From assembly GCF_020819595.1 (NCBI RefSeq), contig NZ_JAJHNP010000002.1, positions 248,001 through 312,000 on the forward strand: a stretch of DNA of 64,000 nucleotides, given 5' to 3'. The stretch comes from Streptomyces barringtoniae. GTDB lineage: Bacteria > Actinomycetota > Actinomycetes > Streptomycetales > Streptomycetaceae. Both the position numbers and the translations under genes were made by a program. Shown piece after piece: positions 33,204 to 41,848 of this stretch. A model generated the notes under the pieces. That model saw nothing but the letters and a program-made list of their open reading frames with translations, was not told the DNA's origin and made no database searches. The number at the start of each line of letters is the position of its first letter. The first letter of the stretch is position 1.

Positions 33204-34424
33204 TCACCACTTGTAGGTCCAGACGGTGTCGTCGTACGCGTCGGAGCTGTTGACGTGGATCCGGATACGGGCGGTGCCGTCCTCGAACCACTGGCCGGGC
33301 TTCCAGGTCTGCATGTCCAGCGTGGTGCAGTTCCCGGTGGGGGCGGCGGCATCGGGGTTGGCGACCACCCGGATCGGCCCACTGCCGGTGGCGGTCGAGG
33401 TGTCGACCTTGTAGATGACGACACCGGTGGCACAGGCGCCGGAGTCGTTGCCCGCGGCCCTGCGGGACTCGGCGACGTAGGCGGTGGTGTCGCTGGTCTT
33501 GATCACCGCCAGTTTGTAGCCGCTGCCTCCGTATTCCACCCCGTTCAGGGTCGTGGAGTACGTGTTCGCCACAGACAGGCAGGAGACCTGGGAGTCGGTG
33601 ATCCAGCCGAACTTCCACGCCTCCCAGCCGAGGTACTGCGGCGCCGGACCCGAGATCAGGCCCATGAGGTCCCAGCCGCCGACGTACTGGTTCTGATCGC
33701 CGCTGAACGCGTAGAGGTCCGGCAGGCCGAAGGTGTGGCTGGTCTCATGGTCGGCGACCTTGTAGCCCCAGGTCCACATGTCCTGGCCGAAGGTCACCGC
33801 CCAGTGGATCGTCACCCAGCTCTGGGTCGCCCCGTTCCACACCTGGGTCGGCTGGGCCGGGTCCTGTACGAAGGTGGGGGAGTGACCGATCGCAGCCGCA
33901 GTGCCGGTCGGCACGATGTAGAACATGTCGTACTGGGACAGGTCGACGCCGGCAGCGGCGGCACCGGTGAGGGCGTCTTTCACATAGGTCTGGTGCGTGG
34001 TCCAGGAGAATCCGCGTTCCCAGTCGTAGTCGGTGGAGTTCTTCGGCATGCGGACCCAGTTGCCGTACGGGGCTTTCAGGTCGAGCCATGTCTTGCCGTG
34101 GGAGGCGTTCCACATCCAGTTGGCGGCGCCCGACAACTGGTTGTAGTAGGGGGTCAGGGGCAGAGCGGTGCCGGCGGCGTCGGGGAAGTCCACGTAGATC
34201 ACGGCCACGTGCTTGGTGCCGACCGGGTTCTGGAACCGTGTGTAGTCGGTCTGTTGTCCCTCGTCGGTGTATCCGGTCGTTCCCTGGAGAGCACACGCCG
34301 AGGAGCTCCCGTTGTACGCGTGGGCGGGGTGGGCGGGGCCGATGATCAGGGTGAGCAGGGCGGACAGGACGATCACGAGTGATGCTGCGTGGGATGTGCG
34401 TCTCGTTGTGGCTGGAGAGCGCAT
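33204..34424 (-). CDS. second secreted M6-type zinc metalloprotease
   Basis: Protein of 406 residues from ATG 34424, which follows GGAGGCACC. Signal peptide SLVIVLSALLTLIIGPAHP, cleaved near AHA. Zinc site VADHETSHTFGLPDLYAF and GGWDLMGLISG; conserved blocks GTKHVAVIYVDFPDA, TFGQDMWTWGYKVADHE and AYVAESRRA are shared with the protease at 24987-26183, so the two are paralogues. Secreted; probably degrades host or environmental protein. It has no copy of the regulon motif nearby; about 200 bases separate its stop codon from operator S5. Confidence 0.87.
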   Translation of the reverse strand: MRSPATTRRTSHAASLVIVLSALLTLIIGPAHPAHAYNGSSSACALQGTTGYTDEGQQTDYTRFQNPVGTKHVAVIYVDFPDAAGTALPLTPYYNQLSGAANWMWNASHGKTWLDLKAPYGNWVRMPKNSTDYDWERGFSWTTHQTYVKDALTGAAAAGVDLSQYDMFYIVPTGTAAAIGHSPTFVQDPAQPTQVWNGATQSWVTIHWAVTFGQDMWTWGYKVADHETSHTFGLPDLYAFSGDQNQYVGGWDLMGLISGPAPQYLGWEAWKFGWITDSQVSCLSVANTYSTTLNGVEYGGSGYKLAVIKTSDTTAYVAESRRAAGNDSGACATGVVIYKVDTSTATGSGPIRVVANPDAAAPTGNCTTLDMQTWKPGQWFEDGTARIRIHVNSSDAYDDTVWTYKW

Positions 34425-35162
34425 GGTGCCTCCGGAGACAGGCGACGGGGACCGGGGACCGGGACAGCGTCGAAATGCGACCGGCACCCGGCTGTGTGGG
34501 TTGGTGAGGGTGGCGCACAACTCGCATGGGGAAAGCTGTCACTCGGTCGCAGGAGCGGTCAGGGCTCGAACGACCGCAGCGCCATGGGGCGTCGGCCGTA
34601 CATCTCGGTACCCGGTTTACGTAAGAACGAGTATTCGGCCATCCCCGTACCATCGGGGAGACGTCAGAAATCCATAACTCAGCGCTATAGGCCGTGCGTC
34701 GAGCACTCCGGCAGTGTCGTCCTTCGGCCGAGGAGGCGTACGCGGGGTGGCCGGCTCGGTTCCTCACCGGGTCGGCGGCTGGTCCTCGGATGGCCGAGGT
34801 ACGACCGGGTTGAAGATCTTCTCGGCGACGACGGTCGGGGCGGCCCGGCTCCGACCGCGTCCGCGATGCGAGCGATCGCGGCGCGCTGGGTCCCATCTCC
34901 GCCGCGAGGACCTGCAAGCCGTCTGGGCGGACGCCGCTGAGGAGGCCGCACCCTGTGGCGGGTCCCGGCAGTGACGGCGTCTCCGATCTCGGGTGGCTGC
35001 TGCGCCCGCATCACACGTGCCGGGCCTCGGCGCTCGGCGCGTCCGCGCCACTCCCCTGTGATCTGTACAGACACGGCACCGGGGAGCCGGCGTCACCGGC
35101 CGCCAGCAGGGCGGTCCGGCCGACGCCCGGCTGGCTCCTCGGCCGCGTGTACCACTGGACCA

Positions 35163-35199
35163 GACACGCACCGGGACAACGCCGACCGCCAGGTGCGGG
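35163..35199 (+). repeat. yjbQ 3'-end repeat, copy C (truncated)
   Basis: GACACGCACCGGGACAAC followed by GCCGACCGCCAGGTGCGG matches copy B at 31 of 36 positions and reads DTHRDNADRQV. Similarity stops where an IstB-like frame begins, so the copy was cut by an insertion. Confidence 0.55.
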
Positions 35200-35290
35200 C
35201 TCGCGTCGCCGATGCCCACCGGGCCGGCCGCCTGAGTGAGGAACTCGCCCGACCCGGTCGTATCCCGCTGATCGTGATCGACGACGGCAC
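35199..35290 (+). mobile_element. istB: IS21-family helper ATPase (IstB) fragment
   Basis: About 30 codons reading ARVADAHRAGRLSEELARPG then RIPLIVIDDG. This matches the IstB region leading to Walker B (usual wording LADAHHAGRLQAELVRLGR and PLLVVDEVGY). No Walker A, no partner transposase and no terminal repeats are present. It is in frame with the yjbQ-tail repeat before it. Confidence 0.55.
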
Positions 35291-35458
35291 CACCGGGCGC
35301 AACATTCCCCCACTGTCCGCTACCGTCCGCGTGGGCCGGTGTGGGCGAAGCGACCCCCGGTGTTATTCAATGAGGTGTGCCGTCGGGGATCTCGGGGCCC
35401 CGTCGCACGGGTCCGAGTACGGCCTCGGCGCTGCGCCGGGGATTGCTGAGAGAGCCGC

Positions 35459-37630
35459 ATGGACTCCACACCCTCCCCCTCGTCCTCTTCGCCGTTCGAC
35501 CTGGTCAGCAGCGCCCTGGGGCGCTACATCCCGCGCGGCGGAGCGGCAGCGGCCGCCGGTCCTGCCGGCGCGCAGGGCGAGCGCACCGAGCGCACCACCC
35601 GCCAACCCGTACCCGACAACCCGGCAGCCGGCGGTCAGGATCAGATTCTCGGCGTGGTCAACCTGGACAGGGATCTGAGAATCACCCGCTGCAATCTGGC
35701 CGCCCCCGTGTTCGCGGGTCTGGACGCGGAGGCCGGGAGCCCTTTCGTCGATCTGCTGCCCCCCGGGGACGTACCGACGGTCACACGGCGGTTGCGGCAG
35801 GTCCTGGAGACCGGTGAGGCGCACGTCGCCCGCATCCAGCGCCTGCGGCGCGGCGACGGGTCGGAGCTGGTGGTCTCGCTGAGCATCCTGCCCGCCGCGG
35901 CTCCTCAGGAAGGCCTGACCGTCTCCCTGATCGCCATGGCCAGGAGGCTGCACCTGTACGCCGCCGAGACCGCGATCGGCACCTCGCTGGACATCGGCGA
36001 GACCGCACAGTCGCTGGCGCAGTCCCTGCTGGCTTGGGGAGACGTGGCCGCCGTCGACCTCGACTTCGCCGTGTGGACGGGCGAGGGAGTCACCGGGCAG
36101 GCGCAGGGGCGCATCCGGCTACGTCGGGCGGCCCTGGTGCCGGACCGGGCGTGGCCCGAGGGCTACGTGACTCCGGGCGACGATCTTCCCAGCGACGCGA
36201 GCCGCCTGCTGGCCCAGGCGGTACGGCGGGACGACGCCCCGCAGGCCATCGTCATACCCGACCGGGAGGCGCTCGAGCGGGTGCTCGGCAGTCCGCGGGT
36301 GATGCGTGCCCTGGTGCCCGGTGACCGGTCGGCGGGTGTGGCGTGCATACCGCTGGTCCTGGACGGCACGCCGCCCGTCGTGCTGGGCGTGGCGGAGGTC
36401 TGGCGGCGGGCGGGCTGCCCCTTCCGCGACAGCGAGCTGTTCGACCTGCAGGAACTGGTTGCCAGGACCGCCCATCACGTCGACCTGGCCCGTCAGCACC
36501 AGCGCGAGCACAAGCAGGTGCTGGCATTGCAGCGCCGGCTGCTGCCGCGGACCGGCGGCGACACCATCGAGATCGCCAGCGTCTACCAGCCGGCCACACC
36601 GGACAGCGCGGGCGTCGGCGGCGACTGGGTGAACAGCTTTCCGCTCCCGGACGGCCGTACCGCGCTGGTGGTCGGTGACGTGGTCGGGCACGGCCTGGGA
36701 GCCGCGGCGACCATGGGCCAGCTGAGCATGGAGGCCCGCGCGCTGCTGTCCGCGGGGCTCGCGCCCGACGAGGTACTGGAGCACCTGGACGAGACCGTGA
36801 CGCTGCTGGACGACGCGGAGTCCGGGCTGGCGGCCGGCTACAGCGCCCTCGGCTCGACCTGCTGCATCGCCCTCTACGACCCGGTCAGCCACCGCGTGGC
36901 GCTGTCCAGCGCCGGCCACCTCCCCCCGGTCCTGGTCTCCCCCGACGGGCGCGCAGGCCCGCTCGCGGTCCGCCCTCATCCCGGTCTGGGCGCCGAGTTC
37001 GCGCTGCGGGAGCCGTTCGACGTACACACGTTCGCCGCGCCCCCGGGCTCCCTGCTCGCCCTCTACACCGACGGCCTGGTGGAGGATCCGGCCGTGTCGA
37101 TCGACGAGGGCATCGGCAGGCTGGCGGACGCCGTGTCCAGGGTGCACCCCTGGGACGCCCTGCAGCAGGCCGCACGGCACGTCGTCTCCGCGCTGGCACC
37201 CGTGCACCAGCGCGACGACGTGACGCTGCTGCTCGCGCGGATGATCGGCTACCGCAAGGGGGACACCGCGACCTGGCGGCTGCCCGCCCGCGACGACGCG
37301 CCCGCCCGTGCCCGACAGCAGGTCTCCGCGCTGCTGGGGCAATGGCGCACCAGGGACGACATCCGGGACAACACATTGCTGCTGGTCAGCGAGCTGGTCA
37401 CGAACGCGGTGCGCTTCGCCACCGGTCCCATCACGGTACGGCTGATCAGGGCCGGTCACGGCCTGCTGTGCGAGGTGGGCGACACCGGCAACGGCAGGCC
37501 GCGTCTGAGCGGGGGAGGCCTGCTCGACGACGGCGGTCGTGGCCTGCACATCGTGCACAGGCTCACCACCCGGTGGGGGGTGCGGTGGACGGACACCGGC
37601 AAGGTCGTCTGGGCGGAAGTCGCGAGGTGA
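35459..37630 (+). CDS. PAS/GAF-like sensor - SpoIIE phosphatase - HATPase fusion protein
   Basis: Protein of 723 residues, no membrane segment. PAS domain at about 62-160 (VVNLDRDLRITRCNLAAP, FVDLLPPGDVPTVTRRLRQV); GAF-like domain at about 165-345; SpoIIE/PP2C phosphatase at about 370-590 with metal-site acids in AGVGGDWVNSFPLPDG, VVGDVVGHGLGAAATMGQL and LLALYTDGLVE; anti-sigma-type kinase ATPase at about 600-723 with N-box LLVSELVTNAVRFA, DTGNGRPRL and GGRGLHIVHRL. Such fusions couple a signal to phosphorylation of anti-anti-sigma factors, controlling sigma-B-like factors. No antagonist or sigma gene lies next to it. The type III PKS gene converges with it. Confidence 0.9.
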   Translation: MDSTPSPSSSSPFDLVSSALGRYIPRGGAAAAAGPAGAQGERTERTTRQPVPDNPAAGGQDQILGVVNLDRDLRITRCNLAAPVFAGLDAEAGSPFVDLLPPGDVPTVTRRLRQVLETGEAHVARIQRLRRGDGSELVVSLSILPAAAPQEGLTVSLIAMARRLHLYAAETAIGTSLDIGETAQSLAQSLLAWGDVAAVDLDFAVWTGEGVTGQAQGRIRLRRAALVPDRAWPEGYVTPGDDLPSDASRLLAQAVRRDDAPQAIVIPDREALERVLGSPRVMRALVPGDRSAGVACIPLVLDGTPPVVLGVAEVWRRAGCPFRDSELFDLQELVARTAHHVDLARQHQREHKQVLALQRRLLPRTGGDTIEIASVYQPATPDSAGVGGDWVNSFPLPDGRTALVVGDVVGHGLGAAATMGQLSMEARALLSAGLAPDEVLEHLDETVTLLDDAESGLAAGYSALGSTCCIALYDPVSHRVALSSAGHLPPVLVSPDGRAGPLAVRPHPGLGAEFALREPFDVHTFAAPPGSLLALYTDGLVEDPAVSIDEGIGRLADAVSRVHPWDALQQAARHVVSALAPVHQRDDVTLLLARMIGYRKGDTATWRLPARDDAPARARQQVSALLGQWRTRDDIRDNTLLLVSELVTNAVRFATGPITVRLIRAGHGLLCEVGDTGNGRPRLSGGGLLDDGGRGLHIVHRLTTRWGVRWTDTGKVVWAEVAR

Positions 37631-37848
37631 CGCGGCCGCCGGCGGGGTGCGGCCGACGCAGGTGACGCGGCCGCGAGGCCGGGGTGGGGCCGGCGTATGG
37701 GAGCGCGGCGAGGGTACGGGCGGCGTACGCGTCACCCGGCGCCACCGACGCTACGGACGGTGTCCTCAGCGGTACCGGTGGCGCGACCGGTGGTGCGGAC
37801 GGCCCGTTTGCCGGTGCGGGTGGGGCGGGCTCGTACTACAGCCACTCG

Positions 37849-39033
37849 CTACAGCCACTCGCCTTCCAGGGCGGTGGCGGTGAGGCCCGGTGCCGCCGCG
37901 TACAGGACGGCGCGACTGCCCGACTTCTGCCCGGCGTCGTGCGCCCGCCGCATGATGTCGAACACGGCGGCGCCTCCGCGGTTGCCGCTGGTGTAGCTGT
38001 CCCGGCTGTAGTCCAGCAGCCCCGACGGCCACGCGTCGGGCATCGTCTGCTCCATGTACTCCAGCACCCGGGTCCCGCCGGGGTGGGCCAGCAGCACGTC
38101 GGGGTGCCAGGAGTCGGGGTCGTCCTGGTAACGGACGCGCAGCCACTCCCACATCGCGGTGACCGTCTCCTGTACGGCGCGCGGCCCGCGCCGGTCCATC
38201 ACGAAGTGGGTGCCGTCCGCCCTCGTCTCCAGGCGGTGCAGGTCTTGGGTGCCGGGCAGGGTGTGGTGCCAGGCGGTGTCCAGCCGCAGCACCGACTCGC
38301 GCCGCGGGCGGCCCGTGACCACCGCGGCGACCGCGGTGTCCGCGAACAGCAACCGGACGATCAGGGACTCGAGAGTGTCGTCCGCGGGCTGGTAGGTCGT
38401 GCTCAGCGCCTCCGCGATCACGACCAGGACCACCCGGTCGGGGTCCGCGGCCACGAGATCCGCCGCCAGCGCCAGGGAGCGGGTCCCCGCGATACAGGCC
38501 CACTGCGTGGCCGGCAGCAGCATCACGTCGTTGCGCAGCGGAAGCCTGTTGGCCAGGGCGATGTCCAGACCCGGCAGCGCCGGGGTGGTCGAGTTACTGG
38601 TGATCAGGCAGTCGATGTCCGCCGCGTCCAGCCCGGCGATCTGCAGGGCTCCGCGCGCCGCACGCTCGCCGTAGGACTGCACGGCCTCCCAGGCCGGCGC
38701 GGTGCGCTCCTGGACGGTCTGCGGACCGGGTATCGCCTCAAGTGCGGCGATCATGCGGTCCACGTCCTGCTGGGTGAACCCGTCGCGGGCCAGCGCCTCT
38801 TGGGCCGATCCGAGGCCGACACCCCGCAGGCCGCCGCCGTTGCCGGGCGCGATGGCGGCCTCCAGCGGCAGCATCCACCCGCGGGACTCGATGCCCGTGC
38901 TGGCCGCGATGCCGTCGATCCGCGGCGCCCACGCAGCGTGCGGATGCCGGTCGCGCACCTCCGCCACGATCTCGCTGGTCTTCACGGCGTGCTCGCCGTG
39001 TATCACGGCAGGAGGACAGAGGTAAGCGGCCAT
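37849..39033 (-). CDS. type III polyketide synthase (chalcone synthase-like)
   Basis: Protein of 394 residues from ATG 39033. The thiolase-fold triad can be read as Cys in LPATQWACIAGTRSLALA, His in DVLLAHPGGTRVLEYM and Asn in SYTSGNRGGAAVFDIM. Other family marks are CLITSNSTTPALPGLDIALA, VVLVVIAEALSTTYQPADD, GTHFVMDRRGPRAV and LLDYSRDSYTSGN. These homodimeric enzymes extend an acyl-CoA with malonyl-CoA and cyclise it to pyrones, resorcinols or naphthols. The loop before the cysteine (QWACIAGT instead of the common QLGCAAGG) is divergent, so the product cannot be guessed. No tailoring enzymes adjoin it; the neighbours are a phosphatase (converging) and rpoA (diverging). Confidence 0.87.
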   Translation of the reverse strand: MAAYLCPPAVIHGEHAVKTSEIVAEVRDRHPHAAWAPRIDGIAASTGIESRGWMLPLEAAIAPGNGGGLRGVGLGSAQEALARDGFTQQDVDRMIAALEAIPGPQTVQERTAPAWEAVQSYGERAARGALQIAGLDAADIDCLITSNSTTPALPGLDIALANRLPLRNDVMLLPATQWACIAGTRSLALAADLVAADPDRVVLVVIAEALSTTYQPADDTLESLIVRLLFADTAVAAVVTGRPRRESVLRLDTAWHHTLPGTQDLHRLETRADGTHFVMDRRGPRAVQETVTAMWEWLRVRYQDDPDSWHPDVLLAHPGGTRVLEYMEQTMPDAWPSGLLDYSRDSYTSGNRGGAAVFDIMRRAHDAGQKSGSRAVLYAAAPGLTATALEGEWL

Positions 39034-39661
39034 AATGGGGCACCTTTCCGGAGGAAAAAGCGGGAATGTCACGAGTGCTGTGTCATGGGTCACTTTGAAA
39101 GTTCGCGCCCAAGAGGTTGGAGATAGGCTCCACTTCGGGCGTCGATGTCCGTTTCGAGCATGGGTGCTTAATGGACATTTCCGCTGTGATGCACACAACT
39201 TAGGTAGCGCTTGGAATGCGTGAGACGGCACACACCGCTGAAGCAGGGGCCCTCGGAGCGGTTTCTCGGGGCCTCGCCTGACTCACCGTCAGTCAGGACG
39301 TCTACCCGGTCACTGCCACCGGAGCCGGGCGACACCCCTGGCGGCACGGGCCATGCGAGGGGCGACAGCGGATCGCGTCCCGCCGAGTGGTGTGGTCACT
39401 GGTTGAGCTGATTGGCGTCCAAGCATGTCGGCCACTACGTCGGGCCGGGTGCGGACCGCCTCAGCCGGTGGTCTGTGCGAAGATCGTCCGGAGTAGCGTG
39501 GCTGATCATTGGACTCCACTCCGGCATGCGCCGAGTCCGCCGACCGGTCGGCAGACCGACGGGCTCGGGCGGTTCGACCTCCTTGACGACCGAACCGCCC
39601 GTACCCTTCGTGGTGTCCACGGCGTCACACAACGGGCGCCAAACACTGGAGGCAATACCAC
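39034..39661. other. 630-base divergent intergenic region between type III PKS and rpoA
   Basis: No gene is recognised. The right end has GGAGGCAATACCAC as the ribosome site of rpoA. The 39575-39660 part, with TTGACGACCGAACCG and CGCCAAACACTGGAGGC, looks like a transplanted rpoA leader, but a proper -35/-10 spacing could not be established. No ribosomal protein gene (rpsK, rpsD) precedes rpoA. Confidence 0.5.
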
Positions 39662-40678
39662 GTGCTGATCGCTCAGCGTCCGTCACTGACCGAAGAGGTC
39701 GTCGACGAGTTCCGCTCCCGGTTCGTGATCGAGCCGCTGGAGCCGGGCTTCGGCTACACCCTCGGCAACTCCCTGCGCCGTACGCTCCTGTCGTCGATCC
39801 CCGGCGCTGCTGTCACCAGCATCCGCATCGACGGTGTCCTGCACGAGTTCACCACCGTGCCGGGCGTGAAGGAGGACGTCACCGACCTGATCCTCAACAT
39901 CAAGCAGCTGGTCGTCTCCTCGGAGCAGGACGAGCCGGTCGTGATGTATCTGCGCAAGCAGGGCCCGGGTCTGGTCACCGCCGCCGACATCGCGCCCCCG
40001 GCCGGTGTCGAGGTGCACAACCCCGACCTCGTCCTGGCCACGCTCAACGGCAAGGGCAAGCTGGAGATGGAGCTGACGGTCGAGCGTGGCCGCGGTTACG
40101 TCTCCGCCGTGCAGAACAAGCAGGTGGGCCAGGAGATCGGCCGTGTCCCGGTCGACTCCATCTACTCGCCGGTGCTCAAGGTCACGTACAAGGTCGAGGC
40201 CACGCGTGTCGAGCAGCGCACCGACTTCGACAAGCTGATCGTCGACGTCGAGACCAAGCAGGCGATGCGTCCGCGTGACGCCATGGCGTCGGCCGGCAAG
40301 ACGCTGGTCGAGCTGTTCGGTCTCGCCCGCGAGCTGAACATCGACGCCGAGGGCATCGACATGGGCCCGTCCCCGACGGACGCCGCCCTGGCCGCCGACC
40401 TCGCGCTGCCGATCGAGGAGCTGGAGCTCACGGTCCGCTCCTACAACTGCCTCAAGCGGGAGGGTGTCCACTCGGTGGGTGAGCTCCTGGCGCGCTCCGA
40501 GGCCGACCTCCTCGACATCCGCAACTTCGGTGCGAAGTCGATCGACGAGGTCAAGGCGAAGCTGGCCGGCCTGGGTCTGGCCCTGAAGGACAGCCCGCCC
40601 GGATTCGACCCGACCGCCGCTGCCTTCGATGCGGACGACAACGGCAACACGGGTTTCATGGAGACCGAGCAGTACTGA
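39662..40678 (+). CDS. rpoA: RNA polymerase alpha subunit, orphan copy outside a ribosomal operon
   Basis: Protein of 338 residues, full length. N-terminal assembly domain: [83 protein letters not shown]. Flexible linker, then a C-terminal DNA-binding domain with [20 protein letters not shown] (the Arg that binds UP elements is kept) and [20 protein letters not shown]. It is complete and under strong purifying constraint. The normal context (rpsK/rpsD before, rplQ after) is missing: a type III PKS gene diverges upstream and a yjbQ-tail repeat lies downstream. From memory of Streptomyces RpoA it differs at a few linker and tail positions. Most likely a second rpoA; relocation of the only copy cannot be excluded from this window. 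Confidence 0.92.
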   Translation: MLIAQRPSLTEEVVDEFRSRFVIEPLEPGFGYTLGNSLRRTLLSSIPGAAVTSIRIDGVLHEFTTVPGVKEDVTDLILNIKQLVVSSEQDEPVVMYLRKQGPGLVTAADIAPPAGVEVHNPDLVLATLNGKGKLEMELTVERGRGYVSAVQNKQVGQEIGRVPVDSIYSPVLKVTYKVEATRVEQRTDFDKLIVDVETKQAMRPRDAMASAGKTLVELFGLARELNIDAEGIDMGPSPTDAALAADLALPIEELELTVRSYNCLKREGVHSVGELLARSEADLLDIRNFGAKSIDEVKAKLAGLGLALKDSPPGFDPTAAAFDADDNGNTGFMETEQY

Positions 40679-40697
40679 ACGCCGCGCGAGGTCATGG

Positions 40698-40757
40698 GGG
40701 AGCCAGGAAGGCGGAGGAGCCGGTGATGAGCACCGGCCGACCGCACCCGGCTCCCCG
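40698..40757 (+). terminator. putative intrinsic terminator of rpoA
   Basis: Nested hairpins 20 bases after the rpoA stop: outer arms GGGGAGCC (40698-40705) and GGCTCCCC (40750-40757), inner stem CCGGTG/CACCGG with a five-base loop. No clear U-tract, as is common in Streptomyces. Confidence 0.45.
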
Positions 40758-40931
40758 AGGGCCCACCGGCGGAGCCCCGCGGCTGTCCGATGCCTGGTCG
40801 GCCGGTCCTCCAGGTCCTCGACGGGCAGAGCGTTTTCTGCAGGCCGGCCTTCCCGGCCCGCTGCGGGCTTCGGCCTGACCCACTTCGAAGTGCGGGTCTG
40901 TGCTGCGGGTCGTCTCAGCGGAGTTCGCCGG

Positions 40932-40988
40932 GACACCAACAAGGACAACACCCCCGGCCGCAAGGTGCCGCTGAGCTTCTTCGGCTGA
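40932..40988 (+). repeat. yjbQ 3'-end repeat, copy D
   Basis: GACACCAACAAGGACAAC to TTCTTCGGCTGA reads DTNKDNTPGRKVPLSFFG and a stop. It is the same segment as copies A and B with one extra codon. The 3' flank is only weakly similar. As in the other copies, similarity begins exactly at GACAC and no upstream yjbQ sequence is present. It marks the right edge of the rpoA/PKS block. Confidence 0.65.
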
Positions 40989-41010
40989 CGTCGGACGATG
41001 TGAAGAGGGC

Positions 41011-41810
41011 TTGGCGGTACGCGGCGAGGAAGGAGAACTGGACACCGCCCGCGACGAGTTGGAGGCAGCCAGACAGAGCGGCGACGCGTCGTACGACACC
41101 GCCTTCGACGTCCGCCCGGCCGCACCGGCCGTACCGGCCTCACCCGGCGCTCAGCCCGACCAACGGCCCGCCCTCAGCGGCAGGTTCAGCAACCGGCCAG
41201 CCGAGGCCGACCGGATGAACAGCCTGTGCGGCGAGCCCGACGGAGTGCGGCTCGTCGTCCTCGACGGGCTGCCCGGGGTGGGCAAGACGGCGCTCGCCCG
41301 CCGCTGGGCGGACACCGGCGCGAGCACTTCCCCGCCAGCCTCTTCTACGTCTTCTACGTCTTCTACGTCGACTATGCCGCCCTGCGCGACGAGTCGGACG
41401 TGGGAGCGGCCATGGTCCCGCCGAGACCTCACAGGCCCTCGCCTCGACCCTGCGGGCGCTGCAGGGAAGCGATGCACATGTCTCCGAGCGGTTCGAGGAA
41501 CTGAGGCGGCAGTACGAGACCCACTCCCGCGACCGGCGCAACCTCGTCCTCAACGACAACGTCACCCTGGCCGCCCAGGTGCGGGCTCTGATCCCCACGG
41601 GTCCCGGCAGCACCGTCATGGTCACCAGCCACCGCAAGCTCGGCGAACTCGTCGCCCAGGACGGCGCCGAACTCTCCGACCGCGCCCGGGCCGTGGAGAC
41701 GTACCGCTACTGCCTCGACCTCAACTGCCTCGACCTCAACTGCCGCGCCGAGGACCGGCGCGACGACGCCCTGGCCCTCCTCTTGGAAAAACGGTTCTGG
41801 GAGGGCGAGG
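41011..41810 (+). pseudogene. decayed NB-ARC/STAND-type ATPase gene
   Basis: Pieces of one protein in several frames. An N-terminal region ends in a Walker A (RLVVLDGLPGVGKTALARRW). Then, in the next frame, comes REHFPASLFYVFYVFYVDYA and LRDESDVGAAM. Then, in another frame, SDAHVSERFEELRRQYETHS, NLVLNDNVTLAAQVRAL and TVMVTSHRKLGELV. A final piece, RAVETYRYCLDLNCLDLNCRA, resembles the TPR end. Frameshifts near 41325 and 41420 and an internal deletion near 41690 are needed. Two slippage scars are visible: TCTTCTACG in three copies (about 41341-41369) and TGCCTCGACCTCAAC in two copies. Intact relatives are AfsR/SARP-type or orphan signalling ATPases. Confidence 0.75.
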
Positions 41811-41848
41811 CGCTCCAGAGAAGACCGCTCCAGGAGAGCCGCGGAGGA

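Larger units (their letters stand above)
34425..35458. other. 1-kb junction region with mobile-element and repeat debris
   Basis: No intact gene. It holds yjbQ-tail repeat copy C (35163-35199), fused in frame to an IstB fragment (35199-35290). The first 250 bases should carry the promoter of the metalloprotease gene. The rest has short arginine-rich frames of no recognisable family. Confidence 0.5.
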
